NCBI GenBank assembly: GCA_018105865.1
Contig: CM030869.1
Location: 5,859,525 to 5,923,524, forward strand
Direction: 5' to 3'
Origin: Metaphire vulgaris
Taxonomy: Eukaryota > Annelida > Clitellata > Crassiclitellata > Megascolecidae
DNA length: 64,000 nt
Both the position numbers and the translations under genes were made by a program. Position 1 is the first letter of the stretch; each line of letters begins with the position of its first letter. Under the pieces are notes generated by a model that saw nothing but the letters and a program-made list of their open reading frames with translations, did not search any database and was not told where the DNA came from. Positions 33,701-44,631 of the stretch are shown piece by piece.

Positions 33701-34365
33701 ACGAACAACTCACCGAACTCGGTGATAAAGTCTATAAAGTTTAAGGGGTTGGGAAATGTTCGAAGTAGAGTTCAAAGGAGAGCTTCTGCAAGGTGTTGGG
33801 GCAGGAATGGGGTTGGCAGATCTTTGAAGTTGGCTACTGCAGGTCAATGGTCGTTGCCCACTTTATAAAAGGGAGGGTAGTGGGAGGGGTAGCAAATGTA
33901 ACCGGAGTATGTTTCAGGCAGTCGAGCGAGAAAATGTGCATACAGATATTAATCTGTAAACTCTTTAGTTGTTTTCTAAGGGGGAGGGGTGGCAAATGTT
34001 TGGTTCAAAGGCAATCTACGGCAGGGCGATGTTTGCTAACAGATTTCTGATCCATGATGATTGACAACTGCTTCTCCGTATCGTTTCATTGATAGACTTA
34101 TTATTCTATATAGCCTAATACAACTTACATACATTTTCACTCTTCTTACCCACCCCTCCTCCTCCCCTCCCCTTACCCCTCCTCTTCCCTTCTCACACAC
34201 CCATCCCTCACTCCACCTACAGTGCCTCCACTCCACCCCTCCTCTCCCCTCCCCTCCAACCTATACTCGATCGTATTCATCGGCGAGTTGTTCGTCGCCC
34301 AGTTGATCGGGCACCGAGTCGTTTGTCGCCGAGTCAATGTCGCGGAGTTGTTACGTACTGTGATA
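33620..34365. mobile_element. Foldback-like element with ACTCGGCGAC words inside D
   Basis: The left text GATCAACTGGGTGACGAACA / ACTCACCG is inverted at the right as CGGCGAGTTGTTCGTCGCCC / AGTTGATC, with many ACTCGGCGA-type words on both arms. The middle includes a C/T-rich tract at 34140-34260. Edges are approximate and no target duplication was found. Confidence 0.6.
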
Positions 34366-34409
34366 TTTCTTATAATATAAAGTGGTCTTGAAAAATTTCC
34401 CAGACTAAT

Positions 34410-34535
34410 TCATCAAGACCGAAACCAAGACCAAGACCACCATTACCGAGACCAAGACCAAGGCCTTAGCTGTCGAAACCAAGACAATACCAAGACCACA
34501 AAAAATCGGTCTTGAGACCAAGACCGCGGTCTCGA
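34410..34535. repeat. (CAAGAC)n array, right side of element D
   Basis: GACCAAGACCAAGACC repeats end in GGTCTTGAGACCAAGACCGC and GGTCTCGAGAAC, a palindromic close similar to the other two CAAG families. Confidence 0.88.
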
Positions 34536-34731
34536 GAACTACATTCCTGCATATTTGTGTTGAAGAAGTACTGCTAGGAAGCAATTAACAACTGGAATGA
34601 GATGTTGAGAAAGAATATGTGAGGTCAGTGGAAGATAAATGAATAAAGGACTAGTCACAAAATAGACAACTGGAGTAAAGAAAAATCAGAAGAAATAATG
34701 TTGCTACAGCCAAGTCATATGCATGGAAATG

Positions 34732-34866
34732 CAGTGCTTTTTTTCTGCCGGGACCTTTTTCTCCCGAATTTTATGACTTTTTAATTTATATTAATTTAAT
34801 TAAATTATTTCATTTATTTTTATAGCTTTTCCAGGCTGTAATTGACTATAACTTATGACCTGTTAA

Positions 34867-34924
<58 letters not shown>

Positions 34925-35107
34925 AGAATTTACAGTTATTGCTTATATTATTAATATTTTATTAAATTTAATATAATAATAATATTAAGATTAATATATA
35001 TCTACGACGAAGAACGAATTGAACGTTGAGACCGATTAGAAAAAGCAGAATCTAACTGGTACATGAAGATGCGTTCCGGCACCTTTTTTTCTAGAAAAAA
35101 AGCACTG
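34732..35107. mobile_element. hAT MITE, CAGTGCTTTTTTTCT family, with (AT)n core
   Basis: CAGTGCTTTTTTTCT is inverted as AGAAAAAAAGCACTG. TGGAAATG is duplicated exactly (34724-34731, 35108-35115). An (AT)n microsatellite of about 50 bp (34871-34921) sits inside. Confidence 0.93.
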
Positions 35108-35365
35108 TGGAAATGAAAAAGCAACTATCAAATGCAGTGAACCACACACCGGTAGGCCCAATATAAAAAAATCAGGTGTGAGGAAGATCATAAAAGAAAT
35201 GGCTTTAAAGTTTTAGGTATCAAAGAATCACTGAAAGAGGAAAAATGTTGAAAGAAAAGTATGTTTTACAATTGTTATAGGCCAGACTGATGAAGACGAA
35301 ATCTTTAAAGGATTATTTCATTATTATAACAAACGTATACAATGAAGAACATAACATTAACTTAC

Positions 35366-35477
35366 CTTACGAAGTTCGCCATCGACCCAAATTCGATCGA
35401 GAAAACTGAGAGCCTGTGTTGCCAAATGTAATAGCTGATCTTCAACTGAAGAATTTCCTAATGCGAGAACTTTTACT
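35366..35477 (-). CDS. DGKD/DGKH-like: DGK exon k: helical region
   Basis: Acceptor CTACTAG, donor AAG|GTAAGT. The first base completes an Arg codon from exon j and 37 codons follow, including VEDQLLHLATQALSFLDRI. This parallels the E-Q-E-L-A-H-A-V-N segment of vertebrate DGK delta/eta. Confidence 0.83.
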
Positions 35478-35571
35478 CTAGTAGCACAAACAGAACACCA
35501 GCCAGCAGTCAGCATGCCAGTCTAATTTCATGCGTCTTCATCATTTATTCAATCGTGCTTAGTACTATCAA

Positions 35572-36485
35572 CAGTGATGGGCACTAGTTAACTAAAAAAG
35601 TTATAACTATTAGTTTAACTGGAAAAATTTAGTTGAAGCAATAGTTTAACTACTTTTTTCTTAACTAGTTACAGCAATAGTTTAACTGCTTTTTAAAATA
35701 GTTACAACTAAAAGTTTAACTACTTTTTTGCCAACTTTTTTATTATACGGTACTGCTTATTTCTTATTGCTTTTTGTACTGAAACATGAAAATGAACTAC
35801 ACTAGTCTTGCTGACATTGTTGTTGATCCTTCTAATAGTGAGTTAATCACATTAGTTGATGCAATAACTGTCTGCATAAGTCTTCAGGGGCAGTTGCACA
35901 TTGGGGATGACTGAGGATGCATCCCCCACCAGCCCACCACACCAGCCCACCAAAATTGCGTGTGGCTTTGATGAATTTAAGAGAAAATTTGTTGGTATTT
36001 ATTTCTTGATAGTACTTTAGTCTAATAGTAGGCTATACTTACTGACTAACTATAGTTTGGTTTTGCACTATGACTTTGTACAACCAGACTAAAATGCTTT
36101 TATACATTGTCAATTCTGAGCATTATATTTCATAAATCAAATCTACAGATTTCTTCTAAACCATTTACATTTAATTCCTTTGACAATTAGCGGGATTTTC
36201 TTAGAAATTCACTGCATCCCCCCACCAAGAGTTCTTGGAGCCGCCACTGCAAGTCTTCATAGATTACGGCGATTTCTTTGTATTAAATTGAAAGGAGTCG
36301 AATAATAAAATATTTACAAAAAAGTTGCAAAATAGTTGGAAATAGTTTAACTACTTTAAAAAAGTTTAGTTTAACTTTTTCTTGAAAATTTTAACTATTA
36401 GTTAAAATAATAGTTTAACTACAAATATTTAGTTGAAAAAAAAGTTTAGTTTAACTACTTTTTTTCCAACTAGTGCCCATCACTG
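35572..36485. mobile_element. hAT element with GTTTAACTA words
   Basis: CAGTGATGGGCACTAGTT and AACTAGTGCCCATCACTG are perfectly inverted. ACTATCAA is duplicated exactly (35564-35571, 36486-36493). AGTTTAACTA words fill both subterminal zones. There is no transposase. It is 914 bp including a nested MITE; a second, larger copy lies at 41856. Confidence 0.95.
35885..36249. mobile_element. hAT-like MITE nested in the 35.6-kb hAT
   Basis: It begins CAGGGGCAGTTGC and ends GGAGCCGCCACTG. The flanks TAAGTCTT / CAAGTCTT match at 7 of 8. 365 bp. Confidence 0.75.
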
Positions 36486-36736
36486 ACTATCAATATAGAT
36501 TTAAGTTGTTTTACAAGGCAGTTGAAATTATTAATAAAAATTCTCTGGTTTTAAGAACAGAAGGCTGACTGACAAAATGAAGCATCATTATCAGATAATT
36601 AATCAATATTTTAAAAATTCAGCAAGTATATTTCAATATTTGGGCCCTACATTATCATCTCACTCAGAAAAGAGCATTACTTTAGTACAAATTTCTATAA
36701 ATGAAATTGAAAGAAAATGTTCGATATAAATTACTT

Positions 36737-36884
<148 letters not shown>

Positions 36885-37019
36885 TGGCAGTTAACACACG
36901 TTAAATCATTCACAAAGTGAAGAATCATAAGTGCGGTGCAATCAAAGGTGAATGACTTGCCTAAGGTGGTTACGTAGTGGCAGGGGCAAGATCCGACTAC
37001 CAACTGAAGATCTGCATGG

Positions 37020-37531
37020 AAGCTCACTAATCAGACATGAAAGCCACCCTGTCTACCTTGGGGTCACTTTAGGCCAGTCACTTTCATTTAAACAACACAT
37101 AATAAAGACGGCAGGAAAGAGGCCATCCACAAATGACGTAACGTGCCTGGGGGGTCCGGACATTTGTTACGAAGTGTGACGAGGGGGTCTCGTGAGCGTG
37201 ACGTAATTTTTAAGATGACGACCTTCTTTTTTTGCTTGTCAGGCTATTTGGAGAGGGAAAATATAAGGGTGTAAGGTTATTTGGAGAGGGAAGGATGACC
37301 ATTTTTTTGCTTGTCAAGACTTTTCGGGATTCGGGAGACCGAAAAGGGGGATTTGCCCGTTGTTACATCATATTTTAGGGGTCCGACTTTTTCTTACGTT
37401 GCGTTACAATTGGGGGGGGGGGGGGGGTCAAAAAGTGCAAAAAAAATCGTGTTATGTAATTTATGGACGACCCCAAAGGTGAAGAGCAGGAATCTTCTTT
37501 TGAAACTGACTGGAGCGACATGGGGTGCCAA
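37020..37531 (+). pseudogene. Jockey/I-group-like LINE RT fragment, split by an insertion
   Basis: It reads HPVYLGVTLGQSLSF and IIKTAGK up to 37119 and resumes after 37478 as VKSRNLLLKLTGATWGAN, the conserved P-x-Y-L-G-V-x-L-D ... R-N-x-L-x-K-L-A-G-T-x-W-G-A block. The two halves join in frame when the intervening 355-bp insertion and its AAAG duplication are removed. Confidence 0.78.
37120..37474. mobile_element. MITE inserted in the LINE, 4-bp duplication
   Basis: AGGCCATCCACAAATGACG at the left is imperfectly inverted at the right as TAATTTATGGACGACCCC. AAAG flanks it on both sides (37116-37119, 37475-37478). It contains a poly-G run. Terminal text resembles the GGGGCTGTCCATTAAT family, but the target size differs. 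Confidence 0.75.
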
Positions 37532-37900
37532 TAAGTAAGTAAGTAAGTAAGTAATGTTCAGATTAATGTGGTGGGCTACGTGAACACATTACAGAGTTAA
37601 AGTTCATAACTGGTGTGGAACAACCAAGTTTTTAACCTCGTTTTGAAAATGTTAAGCGAAGAGGAAAGTTGAACTAATGGAGGTAGACCGTTCCAGGCCC
37701 TAGCGGCAGCCACATGAAATGCTCGGTCTCGGTCTCGGTCAATGCCCATAAGTTAGGAACTATGGCCTTAGCATTGTACTATTCCGGAGCTGAATATTAC
37801 AGCCCAGTGTAGTCAAAGTCAACACATGTAACCAAATTGGATGCCAGATTGAATGACAGTGCATATCATCTCTGGCACAATGTGCTCTAACCCAGTTTCT
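37532..37900 (-). mobile_element. CR1-like LINE 3' fragment, minus
   Basis: A (TAAG)n tail at 37532-37553 is followed on the minus strand by a C-terminal region reading RAFHVAAARAWNGLPP in a broken frame. It sits directly against the end of the Jockey-like fragment. Confidence 0.65.
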
Positions 37901-39115
37901 TGGCTACCAGTCATCATCATCACCTGATGATAGGTCAACACAGCATCGCAAGATCTGGTTAGCTGGAGTGGTGGCTTCTAGTCGGGCTACATGCTAGACG
38001 ACATCTACGAATGGAGTCAAAGAGCGGCGAGACTCCAGTTTGCAGGAGGATGTCAGCGTTGGTAACATAGTGATGCCAGCAGATTCCGATTCCAAGGACG
38101 TCTTGTCTCTGCATCTCGCAGGTTTTTCATATGGAAAGCTTCCAAGGTTTTCTCATCTGCCAACAGCATGGTCCAGGTCTCGGATGTATACAGGAGTACT
38201 GATAAAATGAGTGATTTGCAAATGTGAATTTTAAGAGCCAATGGAAGGCGCTTGTCTTTCCAGACTTTGCGAAGTGAGTAAATTGCTGAGGAGGCAATAC
38301 TGATGCGCCTCTTCAAGTCTGGTCGGCAGTAGCCGATGGTTGATTGTATACTGCCCAGGTAAGTGAACTCATCAATCAGTTCGACTGTTACGCCGTCTAT
38401 GGACACTGGAGTAGGCGGTGGGCCTGTTTCTAGATTCTGCAATTTGGTCTTAGACCACGAGGCTTTCAGACCAAGGGGGCAGCAGCTTTATTTAAAGCCT
38501 GTGAGAACATTTTCAATGTCTGTCCCCGGGGGACAAAGGAGTATGTACTTTGGATACACCAGATCTGAGAAATGGTGGGAACCGACTCCAATGACTGGCT
38601 TTGTGGTCATGTGATCTAGAACCCAGTCTATTGCAACACAGAATAGAGCTGGGGCCAGGATGTAGCCTTGCCTCATGCCTGACGTCGTCTTTATTTTCGT
38701 TGAGAGCTTTCTGCTGACACGTACAGTTGTACACATGCTCCAGTGTTCTGATGCAGATCTTCTATTAAAATAAGTAAGGTGTCAGATGTGTCTTTGGAGC
38801 GCAATGCCTTCCATAGGGCTGAGCGATCAACGGAGTCGAAGGCATATTTGATATCAAGGAATGCAACATTCAGTGGGCGGTCAAATTCTCAGTGTAACTC
38901 AGAAAGTAGTCTCAAGGCAAGTATAGCAACAATGGTAGACCTGCCTGGAGTAGAACGTCATTGCTTTGGTCTACAAGTCGCCAGCAGAAGGGGTTGGATG
39001 CGTGCCAAGAGGAGGTGAGCAAAGACATTCCCAGGGACCGATAGCAGGGTAATAGGCTTGATAGCTGCTGCAGGCCGCTTTTGGGCCTTTCCCTTTGTAC
39101 AGGGAGATGATTGGT
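37900..39115 (-). pseudogene. RTE-like LINE fragment (second subtype)
   Basis: In order on the minus strand: PITLLSVPGNVFAHLLLARI (near 39060-39000), TSGMRQGYILAPALFCVAID (38690-38630), then DGVTVELIDEFTYLGSIQS and SLILSVLLYTSETWT (38400-38160). The catalytic YADD stretch is out of frame. It is sandwiched between two parts of another LINE. Confidence 0.75.
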
Positions 39116-39640
39116 TACCAGTCCTGTCAAACACTGTTCCACCTGACCTACTACGAGCAGCAGCCAAAGACAGTATAACTGAAAAAATCAATAGAGCACG
39201 AGGAGTGGCCACTGCGCAACGACATCTTTTACAACCCATATGCCCGTCTCGCCTCCCGTAGGCTGGCAAGATATGTTCCCAACTAACATCCACGACAGGT
39301 GGAACGAAATCTGGAGTCAGCAAATGCGGTCAACAAGGCATTGGTGCCTGACCCAACTATCTGACAAATGGGATTTGATCTTCCTCGACACACTTGGTCA
39401 ATGATGCACCGTTTCCGCATGGGTCAGGGTCTCTGTGCTGCCACCCTCCATAGGTGGAAGGACTCAGCCACAGACAGATGTCTGTGTGGCCAAGTTCAGA
39501 CAATGAACCATATTGAGGAGTCATGTCCATTGATGAAGCTCTCAGATAATGATCTCCAGATGATCCACTCCACTGATGACAAAGCAAAAGCATGGCTGGA
39601 CACTACTGCGGCGATATATAGATAGAGTCCGATTCAGACC
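39115..39640 (+). pseudogene. Jockey/I-group-like LINE, C-terminal part
   Basis: WLPVLSNTVPPDLLRAAA, FDLPRHTWSMMHRFRMGQG and a C-x-C...H-x4-C finger (CLCGQVQTMNHIEESC) are the C-terminal hallmarks of the same LINE type as 37020-37531. It probably belonged to that copy before the inverted LINE fragments separated them; about 45 codons between the parts are missing. Confidence 0.72.
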
Positions 39641-39714
39641 TGCTACCCTCCGGTTCGGTTGCATGCCCAGAATCTTACTGCTACTCCACTGCGTTTCCAA
39701 AATTACATCACGGT

Positions 39715-39845
39715 TATACACTTTGGTTGCAATACCGACATTTGTGTCCTGACATTTGCACAATTGACATTTGTGCAATGACAAATGCACTAATGTAAAA
39801 TCGACAAATGCACGCCGACAAATGCGCGACCGACAAAATTGCGTA
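39715..39845. repeat. TGACATTTGTGCAA word cluster
   Basis: TGACATTTGCACAATTGACA and ATTTGTGCAATGACAAATGC form a series of short inverted words, as in the foldback elements elsewhere in the window. The centre is near 39780. Confidence 0.55.
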
Positions 39846-40064
39846 ATTTCGAATGAAACACTACTACGTTCCAATATAAAAATTGCGCTATAAATTAAAG
39901 GTTATCCATGCTTTAGTTAGACCCAAGCAAGGCCTTAGTCATGAGTTTTGAAACTTTAAAAACTGTGCTGTGATTTGAAAATTTGCGATCTGTGAAGCAT
40001 GAAAAGTACAAATGATCAAAACACTAATTGTCAATGAACATAGCGCAAAGATTACTGCAAAAAC

Positions 40065-40204
40065 CTTTTGATTAGAATTTCTGAGGCAGAGATGAATGAC
40101 TTTAGAAGAATTGTCTCTTCATGATTAAGAAGAAAGTGACGAGGGCTTCGTGGCTGATCTATCTTTTGCTTTTCTGTCCAAGACTTTAAAGCTTCTTCAA
40201 AAAC
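40065..40204 (-). CDS. DGKD/DGKH-like: DGK exon j: after accessory domain
   Basis: Acceptor CATTAAAG. It starts VFEEALKSWTEKQKIDQPR, matching the A-F-E-S-T-L-K-S-W-E-D-K-Q-K of vertebrate DGK delta/eta. The donor AAAAG|GTTTTT is weak but keeps phase 2 into exon k. 140 nt. Confidence 0.88.
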
Positions 40205-40209
40205 CTTTA

Positions 40210-40990
40210 ATGACAAAAGGAAATTCCCATCATGCCTTGATGCCAAAACAAAACGGTAACAAAACTATTGTGTTGTAGCATCCAACTAAGATTATATTGA
40301 ATCTATATTATATTAATTATATATTGAATCTATTTCACCCAGAATTTTATCTAAGTGCATATTTTATATAAGAGCTCGGGATATGACTGAGGCAAATGAG
40401 AACATGTTTTGATGAATGTGTGTGACTGCTGAGCTTCACTGTCTATCACCATTAACATATCAGAACAATGAATTTTGAAGCAGTACTGTGGCATCTTAGC
40501 CACACTTATAACTGATAAGTCCATATAGTGGTTCAGACTATAGCAATCAGAGACACAGACTACTTGACTACTTGTATTCAGCTCAACATCTGGACATCAA
40601 CTACTGCAGCTGGCTTCTATTGGCCTAGCTGGTGAAGTGTTCATCCACTGGAGAGTAGGTGTGGTCTATAAATGTCCATCATGCTACAATAACACAAGCC
40701 ATTTTCCATTTTAACTTTGATTCTATGCTAGTGGACATGGACTGAGAAATCAAATTTCTGACTGCCCAGGGGTTTGAAACATGGGCCAGTACAACATCTC
40801 TTGGTTTCAGAGCTTATGCTATACTGAAAGAGTCACCGAAGCAGTCAAGCCACTTTGTCAGACAAATATTAAATTTCATCTAGTAGCAATACAATGGACG
40901 TTTGAAAGATAGAATAGATCCAATAAAACTTGAAGCGACTCAACTTCACAGCTTTAGTTATAGATACTCTAAATGCAAAACTCTATAGTT
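40210..40990. other. Kinase intron, unassigned
   Basis: Nothing recognised in this AT-rich intron. Confidence 0.45.
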
Positions 40991-40997
40991 GTGGGAC

Positions 40998-41132
40998 CTT
41001 GTCTCGAGTCAGCATCTGAGCTCTGTTTTTGTGCACAAGACAGATGAAGCCAGGTGGTTGGATCCAAGCTTCACCATCTGCCTGGACCGGCACTCCTTCG
41101 TCGCCAATTATCGCAATTTTTACACTGCGGCA
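40998..41132 (-). CDS. DGKD/DGKH-like: DGK exon i: end of accessory catalytic domain
   Basis: Acceptor AAATGCAG, 45 codons in phase 0. It contains [20 protein letters not shown] and [13 protein letters not shown], nearly the text of vertebrate DGK delta/eta. G-x-x-V-Q-x-D-G-E is the signature of the accessory domain. The donor is AAG|GTCCCA, a weak consensus. Confidence 0.95.
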
Positions 41133-41526
41133 CTGCATTTTTAAAAAACAAGGAATGCTACAGAACTAGCAAGAACATTTGATTCATTATTAACCAACAC
41201 CAAAACAAAATGCAACAATAGCGCTTATCGGATAACTGCGTTACAGTTAAAATTAGAATCGGGAATCAGGTCAAGCTCACTGCACATGCGTATGCAAATG
41301 TGGAATTTAATGTGGACATTGAAATAACGTCAGATTGTAAAAGTTTTAATTCATAAAACGCGCTGCTTGACGTCCACATTTGCATAAACCTGCGCACGCA
41401 GCCTTGACCTAATTATTGTCGATAAGCGCTATTAAAAATGTAGTCATTTTTTATTCTTGATATAATGAACATGCTAGTAATTATTGTTGTAAGAAAATTA
41501 GACATACTGGAAATCCCAGAATCCTC

Positions 41527-41699
41527 AGTAGACAGACACTCATATGTATATGTCATATATACATATGAGTATCATGCTATTGAAACTCATATATATATAT
41601 ATATATATACATATATATGTATATATATATATATATGAGTTATTGAAACTCATATATATATATACATATATATATATGTATATATATGAGTTATTGAAA

Positions 41700-41797
<98 letters not shown>

Positions 41798-41815
41798 TTT
41801 CAATAATGTGAATGG
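41527..41815. repeat. (AT)n tract with repeated ATTGAAACTCATAT arms
   Basis: Blocks of TATA repeats are separated by ATATGAGTTATTGAAACTCAT. The left ATTGAAACTCATAT and right ATATGAGTTTCAAT are inverted. It could form a very long hairpin. Confidence 0.85.
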
Positions 41816-42318
41816 TCAGAAGTTATGTCCAACATAAAGAAGCATAAGGAACATGCAGAGATGGACACAAGTTAACTAAAAAGTCACAGCTACCGGTATT
41901 AATTCAACTGGAATTATTTAGTTGGAACAGTGATTTAACTACTTTTTTATTAAGCTAGTTACAGCAATAGTTTAACTACTTAGGGAGTCTTAGGCCTATT
42001 TGGATAGTTATAATTAAAAGCTTAACTACATTTCCAGCAACTTCAGTCATTAGATGTTATTCTGCTTGTTACCAAAGTTGTTGTATCGTTTATGTTACTC
42101 ATTTCTGGTTCTTATTACCCGGTATACTCACATCTATGCTTATTTCTTACCTACAGATGGTCAATTCATATATTGTCATGAAATTTTGAGTGATGAGTGA
42201 AAATACTGGAAATAGAAGCTAATACTACCAGTAAGTATTGATACTATAAATAATGTGTAACGTTTGAGGAGATATTTTCAAATTAAAAATGAACAGTTTG
42301 ATTGTTAACATATGATAT

Positions 42319-42734
42319 GGGTCTGTCCATTTGTCCATTAATTATGGCAACAATTTTTGGGCTATTTTTGACCGTTGCCATGTCAACAACTGTCAAACTT
42401 TCAGTGACCCCTATAATTATGTCAAAAACTTTAGACCCTCAAAGTCAGTGATGGGTCTCCCTAAAAAGTTTAGAAGGTTATATTATTTTTTGCGGTGATG
42501 ATCTTTTACCATTTTTTGCTCATCAAGTGTCAACATGTGGAAGTGATGGCCCTTTTAGCTAGTCAGGTTTTTCCCCATTGTATTGAATAGTATTCCATGA
42601 AATTTCCTCTTTTTTGACTATTTGTAAAAAATGAAATCGTTGATGTCAACTTCTCCTTGACCCCTCCCCTGTCAACAACTGCCAAACTTTTCAGACCCCT
42701 CCCCATTTTGTTGATGTAATCAACGGACAGCCCC
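42319..42734 (+). mobile_element. Harbinger-like MITE, copy 2
   Basis: Left GGGTCTGTCCATTTGTCC, right AATCAACGGACAGCCCC. The flanks are TAT / TAA. The interior is as in copy 1 and in the same orientation. Confidence 0.72.
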
Positions 42735-43216
42735 TAAATTTATCCAAAATATAAGAATGAGAAGGCAAGCTCTGAAAACAAAGGCTTCAGCGCCAGGTGT
42801 AAATACTGCATGAATAAAAGACTCGGCGTCTGCACAGGTGCTGATGCACAATGATGTCTAATGCAAGATAATGCACTGGATATATCGAATTTTCCTTCAA
42901 TCTGTGTTGAAACATGAAAATGAATTACACTAGTCTTGCTGACATTGTTTCTGATGCTGATGATAATTAGTCACATTGTTTATACAAGGACTGTGTAAGG
43001 TTTCATAGGTTCTGGCAATGATTTCTTTTTTGTTATATGCAGGTATTGAAAATAACTGCATTGCATGGAGTCGAATTATACACAGTAGGCCTAAATAAAA
43101 ATGTACAAAAAGTGTCAAATTAGTTGAAATAGCTTAACTACTTTCCACAAGTTATGTTAAACCGTTATTCAGAAAAGTTAATAATACGGTAATTAAGTGA
43201 CAGCGTAACTACAAAT

Positions 43217-44004
43217 TAGTGATGTAGCTTTTCCGGAAAAATATCTTGGGGAAAATTTCCGAGAAATTTTCCGGAAAATTTCCGAGAAATTTTCCGCCAG
43301 TATGAAAAATAGACATTACTGTCTTGTGCCAGAAAATATTTTTATATAATACAAAATTGTAGTTTGTTTAAATAAATTTATGCTATATTAAACTCATAAC
43401 GTTGTTGAAGACAGTAGGGCCTTTAAAAGTTACTACAACTGTTAATTTTTTACTGTAGTCACGACTCATATAGTTTTATTGTAAATTCAAGAACATTGAA
43501 ACATAAGTGAATGATAAGTCATACTGTCATATGACAAGCATGCTATGATGCTATAATACTGATATTACATTGCACATTATGTTGAGATCAAGCTGTACTG
43601 TTCTGAGTGTTCTGTTATTAGCTTAATAGCTTCATATAACAAATAACTGTCAACTAGTTTTTTAAAATTTCAAAATAAACATGCAGCTAGCAACTAAAAC
43701 TTTAGATAATACGTTTACTGTTCAGTGTTTCTCAATCTTAACAATAGTACGGTAGCACTGTCACGGCGTCACCCCCGTTACCCCGTGTTCATGTGACAGT
43801 TCTTTAACAGTTATACAGTAAAATAGTTGTGTACTACACTATAATTATCAGTCCTCCAGAATAATTTCTGCTATTCAATTAAAGTTACATTGAATACATT
43901 TTTTAATTTTTAGGAAATTTTCTGGAAAAATACGTCGGAAATTTTCCGCAATTTTCCGGAAAATTAAGAAATTTTCCGGGAAATTTTTCCACCTCACATC
44001 ACTA
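43217..44004. mobile_element. hAT-type element with TTTTCCGG words
   Basis: TAGTGATGTAGC at the left and CACATCACTA at the right, with CTACAAAT duplicated exactly (43209-43216, 44005-44012). GAAATTTTCCGGAAAA words fill both ends. 788 bp with no coding. T-A-G-N-G ends with 8-bp duplications fit hAT. Confidence 0.9.
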
Positions 44005-44044
44005 CTACAAATACCTAGTTTTAAAGAGAATCTAGCTTAATTAC

Positions 44045-44554
44045 CTGGCCTATTTGGTGTTGTGAGGAGACTGGTTCTCATCAGAACACCAAAGTTAAGC
44101 AACGAGGAGTGCGGTTAGTACTTGGATGGGTGACCATCCCGAAATCTAATCATGGTACCAATGGCCAACCAAGCCGTTCATCGCTTAGGCGTCAATAAAT
44201 TGGTGGCAGCGCTAAGCTGCGAAGATAAAACGCAGGTCTAGAGAAAGTAATGGCAACCTACTCTAGATTAATGGCATAAGCCACCTGTGTCGCTTCTTGT
44301 CTAGTACCAGAAATCAGTCCTGGAAGCCCTACACTCGTTCAAGTATGGGACCAGTGGCGGCTCCACCGGGGGGGCCAGGGGGGGGCCCGTGCCCCCCCCT
44401 ATTGAGAGCCTGGCCCCCCCAGTTGGGACCTATACTTAATGCTACATACATTAAACAACAAATAGTTGGCCCCCCATGATTAGAAGTTGCCCCCCCAACG
44501 GCCCCCCCACTTGCCAAATCCTAGAGCCGCCACTGTATGGGACTACCTTTACCT
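44045..44554 (+). ncRNA. 5S-rRNA-headed SINE (interrupted by a MITE)
   Basis: The first 120 bp resemble 5S rRNA: TGGTTCTCATCAGAACACC, AAGTTAAGCAACG and CGGTTAGTACTTGGATGGG followed by TGACC, covering the internal pol III promoter. A body with AGCTGCGAAGATAAAACGCA and CTACTCTAGATTAATGGC follows. TAGCTTAATTAC is duplicated at 44033-44044 and 44555-44566, marking a LINE-mobilised SINE. The body without the MITE is about 318 bp. Confidence 0.9.
44352..44535. mobile_element. hAT MITE, CAGTGGCGGCTC family, copy 2
   Basis: Same ends as 19438-19618, with TATGGGAC duplicated exactly (44344-44351, 44536-44543). It is inserted near the 3' end of the 5S SINE. Confidence 0.95.
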
Positions 44555-44631
44555 TAGCTTAATTACGTTTTCTACAGCTGGTGCCCATCACAAGAAACAA
44601 GTAGGATGAAACTACCGGATATTAGGCCTAC

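Larger units (their letters stand above)
32441..34549 (-). mobile_element. hAT element D with CAAGAC subterminal arrays
   Basis: The left end CAGAGATGTAG and right end CTACATTCCTG are imperfectly inverted, and CATATTTG is duplicated exactly (32433-32440, 34550-34557). Arrays of GAGACCAAGACCAAGACC lie inside both ends. The minus strand carries hAT transposase pieces. A LINE tip and a foldback element have inserted inside. The left terminus is identical over 11 bp to that of the CAAGTA element at 3341. Confidence 0.92.
41856..44592. mobile_element. hAT element with GTTTAACTA words, copy 2, with nested insertions
   Basis: The left end CAGAGATGGACACAAGTTAA and the interior (AATGAATTACACTAGTCTTG) match the 35572 element. 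The right end is the degenerate GCTGGTGCCCATCAC near 44592. Its interior is split by a Harbinger-like MITE, a TAGTG-type hAT and a 5S-headed SINE. No target duplication is visible. The right edge lies about 40 bp from the donor of DGK exon h. Confidence 0.7.

Noticed and set aside
44045..44170. A functional 5S rRNA gene
   Set aside because: Several conserved positions differ, the 3' part of 5S is replaced by a SINE body, and a 12-bp target duplication shows retroposition.
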